NCBI GenBank assembly: GCA_947166385.1
Contig: CAMVEB010000020.1
Span: 1-64,000, forward strand
Length of the DNA stretch: 64,000 nt
Direction of reading: 5' to 3'
Source: an uncultured Clostridia bacterium
GTDB lineage: Bacteria; Bacillota; Clostridia; Christensenellales; Aristaeellaceae
Below are positions 43,042 to 52,130 of this stretch, piece after piece; position 1 is the stretch's first letter, and every line of letters starts with the position of its first letter. Below the pieces are notes generated by a model. It worked only from the letters and a program-made list of their open reading frames with translations, searched no databases and was not told the origin of the DNA. A program made the position numbers and the translations under genes.

Positions 43042-43969
43042 ACTGGCCGAGAGATACTACGAAGCCTGCGGGGCGCCGATGATCCGGGAGCAGTTTCCGG
43101 AGCTGGAATCCGTCCTGGCCGCCGGGCTGACCGGCAGCGGATCCGAATGCTACGGGTACGACGACGAGATTTCCGGAGATCACGACTTTGAGCCGGGGTT
43201 CTGCCTGTTTCTGCCGGGAGAGGAAAGCGTGGACCGGCGGACCGCGTTCCGGCTGGAACGGGCCTACGCGAAACTGCCGGCGGAGTTTGCGGGATATACC
43301 CGGCAGAAGCTGGATCCCGTGGGCGGACACCGGCACGGCGTTTTCCGGGCGGACGAGTACTTCCGCGAGAAGATCGGCTGCCTGCCGGAGGAGATGACGC
43401 CGGAAATCTGGCTGCGGCTGCCGGAGGACGCGCTGGCGGAGGCGGTGAACGGAAAGATTTTCCGGGACGACGCGGGAACGATGACCCGGCGGCGGGAGAT
43501 CCTGCGGCAGATGCCGGAGGATATCCGCCGGAAACGGATGGCGGGACATCTGCTGATGATGGCCCAGAGCGGGCAGTACAACTACCGCCGGTGCCTGCGG
43601 CACGGGGAGACCGGCGCGGCGCAGCTGGCGGCCGGAACGTTTGTGAACCACGCGATGAGCATGGCCTTCCTGCTGGCAAAGCGGTACAGGCCCTACTACA
43701 AATGGAGCTTCCGGGCGCTGCGGGAGCTGACAGGCGGGGAGGATCTGGAGCGGTCGCTGGAATGGCTGCTGACAACGGGAAACGACGAAAGCCTGGCGGA
43801 GGAAAAATATTTCTGCATGGAAGGAATTGCCTCCGAGGTGATCGAAAAACTTCAGGAACAGGGACTGACGGAGGCCGTCTGCGGGGATCTGGAGAAGCAC
43901 GCCTATTCCGTGAACGACGGCATCGCAGACAGCGGGATCCGGAACCTGCATATCCTCTGTTGCGTATAG
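43028..43969 (+). CDS. DUF4037-family protein, nucleotidyltransferase-like
   Basis: A 313-residue protein from GTG 43028, coupled to the TPR gene by overlap. AAGLTGSGSECYGYDDEIS and GDHDFEPGFCLFL resemble the GS-x-x-D-x-D nucleotidyltransferase fold core seen in DUF4037 proteins. The C-terminal half is helical (NYRRCLRHGETGAAQLAAGT, PYYKWSFRALRELTGGEDLE) and fits the conserved family tail. The substrate is unknown; the partner TPR protein may present it. Confidence 0.7.
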   Translation: MKGLELAERYYEACGAPMIREQFPELESVLAAGLTGSGSECYGYDDEISGDHDFEPGFCLFLPGEESVDRRTAFRLERAYAKLPAEFAGYTRQKLDPVGGHRHGVFRADEYFREKIGCLPEEMTPEIWLRLPEDALAEAVNGKIFRDDAGTMTRRREILRQMPEDIRRKRMAGHLLMMAQSGQYNYRRCLRHGETGAAQLAAGTFVNHAMSMAFLLAKRYRPYYKWSFRALRELTGGEDLERSLEWLLTTGNDESLAEEKYFCMEGIASEVIEKLQEQGLTEAVCGDLEKHAYSVNDGIADSGIRNLHILCCV

Positions 43970-43975
43970 GAGAGA

Positions 43976-44638
43976 ATGAACATGAAACAGGATACCGTGC
44001 TGATCTTTGACCTGGACGGGACGCTGTGGGATTCCGCGCCGGCTGTGGCGGAAGCCTGGAACGAGGTGTTCCGGGAAGCGGACGCGAACCTGCCGCCGCT
44101 GACGACGGAGGATGTTCACGGCGTCATGGGCATGACGATGGCGGAGATCGGCCGGGTGCTGCAGCCGCAGCTGGCCCCGGAAAAACGGGAGGCGGTGTTT
44201 GAACGCTGCTGCCGGTACGAGGTGGAATACCTGCAGACGCATACCGGCCGGCTGTATCCCGGGCTGCGGGAGACCATGGAAGAAATGCGGCGGCGGGGAT
44301 TTACCCTGGCGATCGTCAGCAACTGCCAGCTGGGATACGTGGACGCCTTCCTGAAAGGCAGCGGGATGGGCGACCTGTTTGACGACTATGAGGAATGGGA
44401 GCGGACCGGGAAGGTGAAGGGCGAGAACATCCGCCTGGTCATGGAGCGGAACGGTTTCCGGAAGGCCCTGTACATCGGGGATACGCGGAAGGATCAGGAA
44501 GCGGCGCAGCTGGCCGGGATTCCTTTCCTGCACGCCGCATACGGGTTCGGCGAGGCGGAAAAACCGGACGGCATCCTGCGGGAACTGACGGAGCTGCCGG
44601 ACGCGGTGGATCGGCTCCTGAACAAAAAACACGAATAG
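43976..44638 (+). CDS. HAD-superfamily phosphatase
   Basis: A 220-residue HAD hydrolase. Motif I is FDLDGTLWDS, with the nucleophile Asp and acid/base Asp. Motif II is in AIVSNC, and motifs III/IV are the Lys of TGKVKGENIRLV and YIGDTRKDQEAA. The helical cap between about 20 and 90 (EDVHGVMGMTMAEIGR) is of the phosphoglycolate-phosphatase/beta-phosphoglucomutase type. It probably dephosphorylates a small metabolite. ATG 43976 is close to AGGAGAG; ATG 43982 is possible. It lies 6 bp after the DUF4037 gene. Confidence 0.85.
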   Translation: MNMKQDTVLIFDLDGTLWDSAPAVAEAWNEVFREADANLPPLTTEDVHGVMGMTMAEIGRVLQPQLAPEKREAVFERCCRYEVEYLQTHTGRLYPGLRETMEEMRRRGFTLAIVSNCQLGYVDAFLKGSGMGDLFDDYEEWERTGKVKGENIRLVMERNGFRKALYIGDTRKDQEAAQLAGIPFLHAAYGFGEAEKPDGILRELTELPDAVDRLLNKKHE

Positions 44639-44651
44639 TGCAGCGAGTGCA

Positions 44652-46122
<1,471 letters not shown>

Positions 46123-46164
46123 GGCAAGAACAAGGGAAAAACAGTCAGCGGGGGTTTTCCCCCG

Positions 46165-46193
46165 TTGACAATCGCCTGAACCGGGAGTATGAT
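46165..46193 (+). promoter_or_regulatory. Promoter of the paaK-ACT operon
   Basis: TTGACA (46165-46170), 17 bp, TATGAT (46188-46193). The -35 overlaps the 3' arm of a 9-bp hairpin (CAGCGGGGG/CCCCCGTTG, 46146-46167) that may end gdhA. The predicted start is near 46199. Confidence 0.8.
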
Positions 46194-46238
46194 GCATCCA
46201 TCGTCAGACGATACCACTGAACGACGGGGAGATTATTG

Positions 46239-46289
46239 ATGATGATGTACAGTGCGGCTTTCTTCTTTAGCAGCATTGCGATGGATTGA
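46239..46289 (+). CDS. Phenylalanine-type leader peptide
   Basis: A 16-codon frame, MMMYSAAFFFSSIAMD then TGA, preceded by GGGGAGA at a suitable distance. It contains three consecutive Phe codons (TTC TTC TTT, 46260-46268) and one Tyr codon. It lies in the leader of an arylacetate-CoA ligase operon, directly before alternative RNA stems and a terminator. This is the layout of pheA/pheST-type attenuation peptides. Expression has not been shown; the reading rests on codon content and position. Confidence 0.75.
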   Translation: MMMYSAAFFFSSIAMD

Positions 46290-46352
46290 CAAGCGCCCGG
46301 GAGCGCGATAATCCACCGCCTTTTGAAGTGAGAAAAGGCGGTGGATTTTTTT
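46279..46352 (+). promoter_or_regulatory. Transcription attenuator of the paaK-ACT operon
   Basis: The terminator is a 15-bp stem, AATCCACCGCCTTTT (46310-46324) with AAAAGGCGGTGGATT (46333-46347), followed by a T run. The antiterminator is TGGATT (46282-46287) with AATCCA (46310-46315), enclosing GCGC/GCGC. A protector pairing is possible between ATCCATCG (46196-46203) and CGATGGAT (46279-46286), partly upstream of the predicted start. A ribosome stalled on the Phe codons would leave TGGATT free and prevent termination; one reaching the stop codon would cover it. Confidence 0.75.
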
Positions 46353-46367
46353 GAAGGAGGATTTGCC

Positions 46368-47675
46368 ATGAGCAGGTATTATCAGCAGGAGATTGAAACC
46401 GCCTCCAGGGAGAAGATCCTGGAGATCCAGAACGAAAAGATCGTCCGCCAGGTCCGCCATGTCTGGGACAACGTTCCCTACTACCGGCACCTGATGGAGG
46501 AGAAAGGCCTGACCCCGGCGGATATCCGCGGCGTGGAGGATATCCACAAGCTGCCTTTCCTCAGCAAGGCGGATCTGCGGGACGCCTATCCCTACGGGCT
46601 GCTGGGCACGGACCTGAAGAACTGCGTCCGCATCCAGTCGACCTCCGGCACGACCGGGAAGCGGGTGGTCGCGTTCTATACGCAGCATGATGTGGACCTG
46701 TGGGAGGAATGCACCGCCCGGGCGATTGTCGCAGCCGGCGGAACCGAGGAAGACGTGCTGCAGGTAGCCTACGGCTACGGCCTGTTCACCGGCGGCGCGG
46801 GGCTGCACGGCGGATCCCACAGGGTGGGCTGCCTGACGCTGCCCATGTCCTCCGGGAACACGGAACGGCAGATCCAGTTCATGATGGATCTGGGGACCAC
46901 AATCCTCTGCTGTACGCCTTCCTATGCGGCGTATCTCGGCGAGTCGCTGGCGGAGCGGGGATACAGCCCGGAGGACAACAGGCTCAGGGCCGGCATCTTT
47001 GGCGCGGAGCCCTGGACGGAGGAGATGCGCCGGGACATCGAAGCGAAACTGGGCATCAAGGCCTACGATATCTACGGGCTGACGGAGATCAGCGGTCCCG
47101 GCGTCGCCTTCGAATGCGAAGAGCAGCACGGCATGCACATCAACGAGGATCATTTCTATGTGGAAATTATCAATCCGGAGACAGGAGAAGTGCTGCCCGA
47201 GGGCGAAAAGGGAGAATTGGTATTCACCTGCCTCGACAAGGAAGCGTTCCCCCTGCTTCGGTACCGCACGCGGGATATCTGCGTGCTGAGCCGGAAAAAA
47301 TGCTCCTGCGGACGCACCCATGTGCGCATGACCAAACCCATGGGACGCAGCGACGACATGCTGATCATCCGCGGGGTCAACGTTTTCCCGAGCCAGATTG
47401 AAACCGTGCTGCTGAACGAGGGATATACCCCGAACTACCAGATCGTGCTGGACCGCGAGCGGAACACGGATACGTTCGATGTTTACGTGGAAGTCAGCGC
47501 GAACCAGTTCTCCGATCTGATGTCCCAGATCCAGAAGATGGAAAAGAACCTGGAAGGCGCCCTGCGCACAATGCTGGGCATCAGCCCGAAAGTGCACCTG
47601 GTGGCGCCCAAGAGCATTACCCGCAGCGAAGGCAAGGCAGTCCGCGTCATCGACAAGCGGAAACTGCATGATTAA
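46368..47675 (+). CDS. paaK: Phenylacetate-CoA ligase family protein
   Basis: A 435-residue AMP-forming ligase that activates phenylacetate or a related arylacetate to its CoA thioester. Motifs seen: the ATP loop STSGTTGKRVV, IFGAEPWTEEMR, YDIYGLTEISGPG, RTRDICVL and the C-terminal MLIIRGVNVFPSQIE. A Cys pair with CSCGRTH is typical of the anaerobic/archaeal PaaK branch. In anaerobes these pair with ACT proteins and indolepyruvate-type ferredoxin oxidoreductases, working either in amino acid breakdown or in the reductive synthesis of Phe from phenylacetate. The Phe leader upstream favours synthesis here (inference). ATG 46368 follows GAAGGAGG. Confidence 0.9.
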   Translation: MSRYYQQEIETASREKILEIQNEKIVRQVRHVWDNVPYYRHLMEEKGLTPADIRGVEDIHKLPFLSKADLRDAYPYGLLGTDLKNCVRIQSTSGTTGKRVVAFYTQHDVDLWEECTARAIVAAGGTEEDVLQVAYGYGLFTGGAGLHGGSHRVGCLTLPMSSGNTERQIQFMMDLGTTILCCTPSYAAYLGESLAERGYSPEDNRLRAGIFGAEPWTEEMRRDIEAKLGIKAYDIYGLTEISGPGVAFECEEQHGMHINEDHFYVEIINPETGEVLPEGEKGELVFTCLDKEAFPLLRYRTRDICVLSRKKCSCGRTHVRMTKPMGRSDDMLIIRGVNVFPSQIETVLLNEGYTPNYQIVLDRERNTDTFDVYVEVSANQFSDLMSQIQKMEKNLEGALRTMLGISPKVHLVAPKSITRSEGKAVRVIDKRKLHD

Positions 47676-47696
47676 CCGGACGGGAGGGAAAAAAGT

Positions 47697-48122
47697 ATGG
47701 CTATTACGCAGGTGTCTCTTTTTCTGATGAACCAGCCCGGGCAGCTGGTGGACGCGATCGGCGCCATTTCCTATGCCGGATCGAACATCCGGGCGCTGAG
47801 CATCTCCGAAACGAATGATTTCGGCATTCTCCGGGCCATTGTGACGAATACGGACAGGGTCTGCGATCAGCTGAAGGAAAAGTACCTGGTCACCCGGACC
47901 CAGGTCGTGGCGGCGAAGATGGACGACAAGTCCGGCGCGCTGTATCCCATCCTTGCGGCGCTGAACGGCGCCAACATCAATATTGAATACCTGTATGCCT
48001 TTACCGGCTCCGGGCCGGATGAAGCGTATGTGGTGCTGCGGGTGAACGATCCCGAAATGACGGAGCAGATCCTCCACGCGCGGGGGATCGATACCCTGTC
48101 GGACGAAAACCTGAACCTGTAA
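47697..48122 (+). CDS. Tandem ACT-domain protein
   Basis: A 141-residue protein with two ACT-like units: residues 1 to about 65 (VSLFLMNQPGQLVDAIGAIS, NIRALSISETNDFGILRAIV) and about 68-141 (GALYPILAALNGANINIEYL, AYVVLRVNDPEM). ACT domains bind amino acids. Proteins of this type follow paaK in many anaerobes and are thought to sense an aromatic amino acid. It lies 21 bp after paaK and is in the same attenuated transcript. Confidence 0.88.
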   Translation: MAITQVSLFLMNQPGQLVDAIGAISYAGSNIRALSISETNDFGILRAIVTNTDRVCDQLKEKYLVTRTQVVAAKMDDKSGALYPILAALNGANINIEYLYAFTGSGPDEAYVVLRVNDPEMTEQILHARGIDTLSDENLNL

Positions 48123-48214
48123 GGAAGCGTGTATTTTTTCGGTACTTCCTGCCGGAAGCGGGGAAAATCTCCCGGATTTGCTGCAAATGGTTGATTTCCG
48201 GCCATTGCAGTCCA

Positions 48215-48243
48215 TTGTTTGCAGCGCTTTGATGTGGTAGAAT
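48215..48243 (+). promoter_or_regulatory. Promoter of the small protein gene at 48317
   Basis: TTGTTT (48215-48220), 17 bp, TAGAAT (48238-48243). Confidence 0.5.
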
Positions 48244-48316
48244 ACCGCCGGCGTGAAAAAGATCACGCAACTTCACTTAATTGATGCGCTGCACGCGCGA
48301 AAGGGAGAAGAGGAAA

Positions 48317-48544
48317 ATGAAGAAGGTTATCTGCAAGATCGAATACGACACCGAAGCTTCTGAACTCATTCAGAAAAAGGTTTCCGGCGCGTTCGGCGAT
48401 CCCAAGGGCTATGAAGAGTGCCTGTACAAGACCCAGGACGGCAAGTTCTTCCTGTACGGCATCGGCGGCACCGAGTCCCCCTATCCGGCAGAGACCATCA
48501 AGCGTCTTGCCGCGGACAAGGTCAAGGCCTGGCAGCAGGCTTAA
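48317..48544 (+). CDS. Small conserved-looking protein of unknown function
   Basis: A 75-residue cytoplasmic protein from ATG 48317 behind GAGGAAA. The sequence CKIEYDTEASELIQKKVSG, then GDPKGYEECLYKTQDGKFFL and GIGGTESPYP, is compact, soluble and free of low-complexity runs. Its codon use matches its neighbours, and it has its own promoter and terminator, so it is a real gene. I recall similar short proteins in gut Clostridia annotated as hypothetical. No function can be given. Confidence 0.75.
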   Translation: MKKVICKIEYDTEASELIQKKVSGAFGDPKGYEECLYKTQDGKFFLYGIGGTESPYPAETIKRLAADKVKAWQQA

Positions 48545-48558
48545 TCGTCTGCCCCATG

Positions 48559-48582
48559 AAACCCCGCTCCGGCGGGGTTTTT
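48559..48582 (+). terminator. Terminator of the 48317 gene
   Basis: The stem AACCCCGC/GCGGGGTT with a 4-nt loop, followed by five T. Confidence 0.85.
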
Positions 48583-48617
48583 GCATGCCTTCCAAAAGTA
48601 CAGTCAGAAAGCGCAAT

Positions 48618-48646
48618 CAAAAATGCCGGGCATTGCTGCCCGGCAT
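48618..48646 (-). terminator. Terminator of the secreted protein gene at 48664
   Basis: A 10-bp perfect stem ATGCCGGGCA/TGCCCGGCAT with a 4-nt loop, followed on the minus strand by five T. Confidence 0.85.
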
Positions 48647-48663
48647 AAAAGCTTTTGGGAAGA

Positions 48664-49401
48664 TCAGGCGGCGGGTTCTTCCGCGGCCTGAACGCGGGTA
48701 TAGTAGAGAATCAGGGTGGTGCCCTCGTTATCCAGGGAGAATTTCAGCATGCCGTCCTGCAGCATCTGGGCGGTTCCGGTGGCATTTGCGCCTTCCACGG
48801 TGGCGACGATCTTCAGCACGCCGTCCTCAAAGGAAGACTGCAGGCCCAGCATGTTGAAGATGGTTCCGAAGAGGTCGTCTTCTCCGGCAATGAATTCCAC
48901 GGTGCCGTCCCCGAGGGTCACGTTCGGATAGACCAGGCCCATGGCGGAGAGGTTCATGATGGTACCGTCCATTTCCACAAAGGCGCAGGTCCATTCCCCG
49001 TAAAATTCTTCCGCGGTTTCGGCGGGCTTCGGGTCAGCCATGGTGATGGCCTGCGTCGCTTCCCGGGTGAAGACCATGACCTGGCCGTCCGCCTCTATGG
49101 TCAGGGAGTCGGCGGTCACAGGTCCGCTGGCAGGGGAGTCATCGATGGTGACGGTGATGGTATCGCCGTCCAGAGTCCAGGTACCGGTCTGAGGTTCGCC
49201 GATCATCCCGAAGACGGCCGTTCCGTTCTCACTCAGGGACAGGGTCGCCGTGAAGCCCAGGGCCGCGGCGTCCATCTCCTGATCGCCCATCTTCATGATC
49301 TTCAGGTACCATTCGCCGGTGACGTTAATGTCATCAGCCAGGGCGGGGATCAGCATGCAGGCCATGCACAGGGCCAGAACCAGGGAAATCAGTTTCTTCA
49401 T
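48664..49401 (-). CDS. Secreted protein with two lipocalin-like repeats
   Basis: A 245-residue exported protein; the start at 49401 gives a clean signal peptide (KKLISLVLALCMACMLIPAL, cleavage before DD) behind AAAGGAG. Two similar beta domains follow. One is about 25-115 (VTGEWYLKIMKMGDQEMDAA, TATLSLSENGTAVFGM, TGTWTLDGDTITVTI). The other is about 130-235 (YGEWTCAFVEMDGTIMNLSA, GTVEFIAGED). The W-x-L-x-G-D-x-I pattern is that of lipocalin-like/META-type barrels. There is no lipobox. It has its own minus promoter and terminator. Ligand unknown; the protein at 12268 has a related segment. Confidence 0.75.
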   Translation of the reverse strand: MKKLISLVLALCMACMLIPALADDINVTGEWYLKIMKMGDQEMDAAALGFTATLSLSENGTAVFGMIGEPQTGTWTLDGDTITVTIDDSPASGPVTADSLTIEADGQVMVFTREATQAITMADPKPAETAEEFYGEWTCAFVEMDGTIMNLSAMGLVYPNVTLGDGTVEFIAGEDDLFGTIFNMLGLQSSFEDGVLKIVATVEGANATGTAQMLQDGMLKFSLDNEGTTLILYYTRVQAAEEPAA

Positions 49402-49462
49402 GGGTCCATTCTCCTTTTTCTTTCTATTCTTCCGCGCGCCTTCCGCGCGGATCATCGGGGAC

Positions 49463-49491
49463 AGTATACCACATGTTCGTACTTTTGACAA
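49463..49491 (-). promoter_or_regulatory. Promoter of the 48664 secreted protein gene
   Basis: On the minus strand: TTGTCA (49486-49491), 17 bp, TATACT (49463-49468). Confidence 0.75.
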
Positions 49492-49515
49492 AATACAAGC
49501 GGTTGTTCGGATTCC

Positions 49516-49545
49516 TTGACACAAAGCGGAAAAATATAGTATATT
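49516..49545 (+). promoter_or_regulatory. Promoter of the degV-family gene
   Basis: TTGACA (49516-49521), 18 bp, TATATT (49540-49545). It is divergent from the minus promoter 25 bp away. Confidence 0.7.
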
Positions 49546-49591
49546 GTAATCTTGTTACCGGCTGTTTGCCGGGCTGAGGAGGAGACTGAAG

Positions 49592-50449
49592 ATGGCCTAT
49601 GTGCTGATCACGGATTCCGCGTGCGATATCCTGCCGGAGAAGCTGAAGGAATGGGATGTGGGGCTGATCCGGATGCCCTATCTTTTTACGGATGATAACC
49701 GGGAGAGGCTGGATCACGACCAGCCCATGAAGGAATTTTACGACGAGATGCGGGACGGCCGGGTGGCGAAGACCTCCGGAGTGAACGAAGAGACATTCCT
49801 GACGTTCTTTACGCCCTTCCTGGAGGATGGAAAAGATATTCTTTACCTGGCGTTTTCCAGCGGGCTGAGCGTGACCTGCGCCAACGCGGTCCGCGTGGCG
49901 GAGCAGCTGGCCGAACAGTATCCGGAACGGAAGATCCGCGTGGTGGATTCCCTGTGCGCCTCCGCGGGACAGGGCCTGTTTGTCTATCTGGCGAAGATGA
50001 ACCGGGACAAGGGCATGACAGTGGACGAGAACGCCGACGCGATGGAGGCGGACAAGCTGCACCTGTGCCACTGGTTCACGGTGGAGGATCTGAAATATCT
50101 GAAGCGCGGCGGGCGCGTCAGCGCGGCCACCGCACTGCTGGGCACGGCGCTGAACGTGAAGCCGGTGCTGCACGTGGACAACGAGGGGCACCTGATCAAG
50201 ATGACCCAGGTGCACGGACGGAAGAAATCCATTCGCAAAATGGCGGAGATGCTGGGGGAGACGATCCTGAAGGACACCCCGATCTTCATCTCCCACGGGG
50301 ACTGCATCGAGGACGCGGAACTGCTGGCGAAGATTCTGAAGGAGAACTACGGCAGGGAAACAAACCTGATCACCGGGATCGGATCGGTGATCGGGGCGCA
50401 TTCCGGCCCGGGGACGCTGGCGCTGTTCTTCCGGGGGAAGGAAAGATAA
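49592..50449 (+). CDS. DegV-family fatty-acid-binding protein
   Basis: A 285-residue DegV/FakB-type protein, which presents fatty acids to a fatty acid kinase in Gram-positive bacteria. Seen: YVLITDSACDILPEKL, TSGVNEETFLTFF, the ligand-binding LAFSSGLSVTCANA, VVDSLCASAGQGL, and YLKRGGRVSAATALLGTALN with KPVLHVDNEG, all family marks. The SHAHSGPGTLALFF-like end (GAHSGPGTLALFF) is also typical. It has its own promoter; ATG 49592 follows GAGGAGG. FakA and partner genes are not in the window. Confidence 0.9.
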   Translation: MAYVLITDSACDILPEKLKEWDVGLIRMPYLFTDDNRERLDHDQPMKEFYDEMRDGRVAKTSGVNEETFLTFFTPFLEDGKDILYLAFSSGLSVTCANAVRVAEQLAEQYPERKIRVVDSLCASAGQGLFVYLAKMNRDKGMTVDENADAMEADKLHLCHWFTVEDLKYLKRGGRVSAATALLGTALNVKPVLHVDNEGHLIKMTQVHGRKKSIRKMAEMLGETILKDTPIFISHGDCIEDAELLAKILKENYGRETNLITGIGSVIGAHSGPGTLALFFRGKER

Positions 50450-50456
50450 GACGCAT

Positions 50457-50487
50457 GGGAGCGGTTCGGAAGGACCGCTCCCGTTTC
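50457..50487 (+). terminator. Probable terminator of the degV-family gene
   Basis: A 9-bp perfect stem GGGAGCGGT/ACCGCTCCC with an 8-nt loop; the T tail is short (GTTTCG). Confidence 0.5.
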
Positions 50488-50499
50488 GCAGAACGGGAA

Positions 50500-50545
50500 A
50501 AGGACCTTCGCTGTGTCAGAATGACACGAGGAGCATGCCACGGAA
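50500..50545. repeat. Dispersed intergenic repeat, copy 2
   Basis: Related to 18151-18210: CCTTCGCTGTG followed by GAATGACACGAGG. No coding potential. Confidence 0.35.
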
Positions 50546-50577
50546 AAATAGCGGCGGGTAATTTGCGGTTTTCGCTG

Positions 50578-50607
50578 TTTACAGCACGAGGATCCTGTTG
50601 GTATAAT
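50578..50607 (+). promoter_or_regulatory. Promoter of the SPFH protein gene
   Basis: TTTACA (50578-50583), 18 bp, TATAAT (50602-50607). Confidence 0.65.
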
Positions 50608-50660
50608 CACATCGTCCACCGGAGAGAAGCGCATGGTGGGGGAAGAGGAGGAGACATCAG

Positions 50661-51551
50661 ATGAGGAAAATGAAGAAAATCGGCGTGATCGCCGGGATCG
50701 CGGCAGCCGTGATCCTGCTGGTTTCCGTGACCTGCACGGCCACTGTGGAAACCGGGTATACCGGAATCGTGACCACCTTCGGCAAGGTGGAGGACATCAC
50801 CCTGGAAGCCGGACTGCATTTCAAGAGCCCGTTCCAGCGGATCATTGCCATGGATAACCGGGAACAGAAGACGACCTTCACCACGGAAGCCTTCTCCAGC
50901 GATATCCAGCAGGTGAACATCACCGGCAGCATCAACTATGCCATCAACAAAGCGACGGCGATGAACCTGTTCAAGGAAGTCGGCACTGACTATTTCAACA
51001 AGCTGGTGTATCCCCGGATGCTGGAGATCACCAAAGGCGTGTTCAGCAAATACAGCGCGGAGAACCTGGTGGCCAACCGCCAGAGCCTCAGCGAGTCCAT
51101 CCGGGACGGCCTGTACGACGAACTGAAGGACTACGGCATCAACGTGATCAGCCTGAGCATCGAGAACCTCGACTTCACGGACGCCTTCACCGACGCCGTC
51201 GAAGCCAAGCAGGTCGCCGCGCAGCGGAAGCTGCAGGCCGAGATTGAGCAGGCCCAGATGACCATGGAAACCCAGCAGCAGGCGGAACGCCAGCGGATCA
51301 ACGCCGAGGCGCAGGCCAACGTGGCCAAGATCAACGCCGACGCGGACGCCTATGCCACCAAGGTGCGCAGCGAAGCGGAGGCGGAAGCCAACAAGAAGAT
51401 CGCCGAATCCCTGACCGAAACTCTGATTAAGTTCAACGAGATCAAGAGCTGGGACGGCAAACTGCCGACTTACATTGCCGGTGAAGGCAGCACGACCGTG
51501 CCGGTGCTGCAGATGGGAACGCAGGAAAGCAGCCAGACCCCCGCGGAGTAA
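50661..51551 (+). CDS. SPFH/Band 7 (prohibitin-like) membrane protein
   Basis: A 296-residue protein with one N-terminal membrane anchor (KKIGVIAGIAAAVILLVSVT). The SPFH domain spans about 28-190 (VETGYTGIVTTFGKVEDITL, EAGLHFKSPFQRIIAMDNRE). A long Ala/Glu/Gln-rich coiled coil spans about 180-260 (KQVAAQRKLQAEIEQAQMTM, AEAQANVAKINADADAYATK). A short tail follows. Such proteins form ring-like membrane scaffolds. It appears monocistronic, with a TATAAT promoter and a following hairpin. No NfeD partner is adjacent. Confidence 0.88.
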   Translation: MRKMKKIGVIAGIAAAVILLVSVTCTATVETGYTGIVTTFGKVEDITLEAGLHFKSPFQRIIAMDNREQKTTFTTEAFSSDIQQVNITGSINYAINKATAMNLFKEVGTDYFNKLVYPRMLEITKGVFSKYSAENLVANRQSLSESIRDGLYDELKDYGINVISLSIENLDFTDAFTDAVEAKQVAAQRKLQAEIEQAQMTMETQQQAERQRINAEAQANVAKINADADAYATKVRSEAEAEANKKIAESLTETLIKFNEIKSWDGKLPTYIAGEGSTTVPVLQMGTQESSQTPAE

Positions 51552-51562
51552 CGGAAAACCGG

Positions 51563-51591
51563 GGCGGACGCCGGACAGGCGCCCGCCTTTT
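51563..51591 (+). terminator. Terminator of the SPFH gene
   Basis: The stem GGCGGACGCC with GGCGCCCGCC (one A-C mismatch), a 5-nt loop, then TTTT. Confidence 0.6.
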
Positions 51592-51623
51592 CCGCAGGGA
51601 TGGAATCCGGCGGGAAAAACAGA

Positions 51624-51652
51624 TTGCGTAAAACCGGAAAAAAGGGTATAAT
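51624..51652 (+). promoter_or_regulatory. Promoter of the P-loop protein / thrC operon
   Basis: TTGCGT (51624-51629), 17 bp, TATAAT (51647-51652). Confidence 0.65.
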
Positions 51653-51688
51653 AGCCAGTGAGAGAAACCAAAAAGGAGGCGTATTCCC

Positions 51689-52099
51689 ATGATACAGGTG
51701 ATTGCAGGCAAGAAGGGCTCCGGAAAAACGAAGCGGCTGATTGACCTGACCAATACCACCGCAAGGGATGCGGAACACGATGTTATTTTCCTGGACGACG
51801 ACAATCGCTACATGTTCGACGTGGACCACAAGGTCCGGTTCATCAACGCCGAAGATTATCATATTCACAACGCCGATATGTTTATCGGCTTTCTGTGCGG
51901 CATGCTTTCCTCCAACTTTGACATCGGCACGGTCTTCATTGACGCTTTCCTGAAGCTGTGCCATACCGAGCTGGACGATACGGAAGAAATCGTCAGGACG
52001 CTGGCGGATCTGGGCAGCAGGCACCAGGTGGATTTCGTGCTGAGCCTGAGCGCCGATCCGGAAGAACTGCCTGATTTCCTCAAACAATACCTGATCTGA
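51689..52099 (+). CDS. Small P-loop protein of unknown function
   Basis: A 136-residue cytoplasmic protein. Walker A is at the very start (IAGKKGSGKTKRLIDL, residues 5-20). A Walker B-like strand is VFIDAFLKLC, preceded by HNADMFIGFLCGMLSSNFDI. There is no helicase or AAA+ signature after it. It is an ATP- or GTP-binding protein whose family I recall only as hypothetical in Clostridia. The ribosome binding site is AAGGAGG. It lies 31 bp before thrC, probably in one transcript. Confidence 0.75.
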   Translation: MIQVIAGKKGSGKTKRLIDLTNTTARDAEHDVIFLDDDNRYMFDVDHKVRFINAEDYHIHNADMFIGFLCGMLSSNFDIGTVFIDAFLKLCHTELDDTEEIVRTLADLGSRHQVDFVLSLSADPEELPDFLKQYLI

Positions 52100-52130
52100 G
52101 CCCCGGCCCGGTCAGAAGGAGCGAAGGGAT

